Shown here one piece after another: positions 63,484 through 64,000 of a stretch of DNA of 64,000 nucleotides (its first letter is position 1; each line of letters begins with the position of its first letter). The DNA is from Salinicola tamaricis. Lineage in GTDB: Bacteria; Pseudomonadota; Gammaproteobacteria; Pseudomonadales; Halomonadaceae. A program made the position numbers and the translations under genes. Under the pieces are notes generated by a model. It did no database searches. It saw nothing but the letters and a program-made list of their open reading frames with translations, and was not told where the DNA came from. The stretch lies in the NCBI RefSeq assembly GCF_003006155.1, contig NZ_CP023559.1:2046001-2110000 (forward strand), given 5' to 3'.

Positions 63484-63915
63484 TTAGGGGGCCGAGGGGG
63501 CGAGCGCGTCGGCCCCGGTGGGCACCACGGGAATGTCGGGCTCCGCCGGATCGTGGCGACCGAATACCGCCACCGGTGTCTGGCTCAGGTAAATGATGCG
63601 CCCATGGCTGCGAATCTGGGCGCTGAGCTGGTAGATATCGTCACGCGCAATGGCATCGGGCAGATACTGCAGCGTGACCGGCAGCGGTAACTGGCCGAGC
63701 TGCTCGTAACGGCTGCTGGCCACCACGTCGCCGTGGGTGACGTCTTCGAGCTGCACTTCCAGGGTGGCACCGGCGGGCAGGGTGACCGGGTTCTCGGAGA
63801 CCACCCGGGCAGCGAGGGTCTCGAACTGCGGACCCCCGGCGCAGCCGGCGAGCGCGGCGACGGCGAGCAGGGCGGCGGCCAGACGGACGCGGCGCGAGAG
63901 GGTGGGCAACGGCAT
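63484..63915 (-). CDS. YbaY-family lipoprotein
   Basis: A 143-residue lipoprotein. The signal peptide ends in LAGC (Cys25). The mature part has the YbaY/PF09619-type pattern: NPVTLPAGATLEVQLEDVTH, then LPLPVTLQYLPDAI, YQLSAQIRSHGRIIYLSQTP. The family is periplasm-facing with unknown function, and some members bind small ligands. It is intact, and its downstream end faces the aldo/keto reductase start region across 164 bases with no gene. Confidence 0.8.
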   Translation of the reverse strand: MPLPTLSRRVRLAAALLAVAALAGCAGGPQFETLAARVVSENPVTLPAGATLEVQLEDVTHGDVVASSRYEQLGQLPLPVTLQYLPDAIARDDIYQLSAQIRSHGRIIYLSQTPVAVFGRHDPAEPDIPVVPTGADALAPSAP

Positions 63916-64000
63916 GGAAAGCGATCTCCTGACGGGGCGAACGAACGGCTTGCGTTGAGACAGGCGCGGCGGCGATAAATTCCTCAGCCGCCGGCCAGCT

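Overview
The window looks like the chromosome of a moderately halophilic gammaproteobacterium of the Halomonadaceae (Halomonas/Salinicola/Kushneria type). This rests on the 16S sequence as I recognise it, two choline BCCT transporters, a GH13 alpha-glucosidase whose catalytic positions match the Halomonas H11 enzyme, the high GC of most genes, and the glnA-glnL-glnG layout. No species call is made.

Layout. 0-2.4 kb: end of an RND outer-membrane channel and a CSS-EAL phosphodiesterase. 2.5-3.9 kb: tRNA-Thr followed by decayed remnants of zwf and a ROK sugar kinase. 4.5-10.3 kb: a complete rrn operon (16S, tRNA-Ile, tRNA-Ala, 23S, 5S) with promoter, boxA sites, processing stems and terminator; the spacer also holds a scrambled second tRNA-Ile. 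10.4-12.7 kb: azoreductase, LysR regulator, small unknown protein. 12.8-18.1 kb: a branched-chain amino-acid ABC transporter, livK convergent with livGFHM. 18.4-25.7 kb: typA, a TerC/CBS/CorC membrane protein, a nucleotidyltransferase-like protein, a chemoreceptor and a deacetylase-like protein with a degenerate motif. 25.8-31.0 kb: nitrogen-control cluster glnA, DUF4124 protein, glnL, glnG, with a sigma-54 promoter and NtrC-type sites. 31.1-36.7 kb: alpha-glucosidase, MetE-like methyltransferase, oxaloacetate decarboxylase-like enzyme, dGTPase.

36.9-44.1 kb is the accessory region: an orphan type VI secretion vgrG translationally coupled to a large unrecognised cargo gene, facing two tandem lipoproteins with a formylglycine-generating-enzyme fold. 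The cargo gene's distal part and the lipoprotein 3' halves are AT-richer than their surroundings. I read this as an effector/immunity candidate module. 44.3-49.8 kb: LysR regulator divergent from a galD/prpF-type isomerase plus a tripartite tricarboxylate transporter (TctC and a TctA-TctB fusion), with a perfect palindrome between. 50-54.5 kb: two tandem BetT-type choline transporters behind a BetI-like operator. 54.5-64 kb: ATP-grasp protein, sodium:solute symporter, small unknown protein, VOC protein, KDG kinase, NERD protein, MASE2-GGDEF cyclase, sirtuin, aldo/keto reductase and a YbaY-type lipoprotein.

About a quarter of the genes, including near-essential ones such as typA, are interrupted by single-base shifts, several of them in homopolymers, with perfect family sequence on both sides. 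Most of these look like sequencing or assembly errors. The zwf/ROK remnants, which also carry a Trp-to-stop change, look truly decayed.
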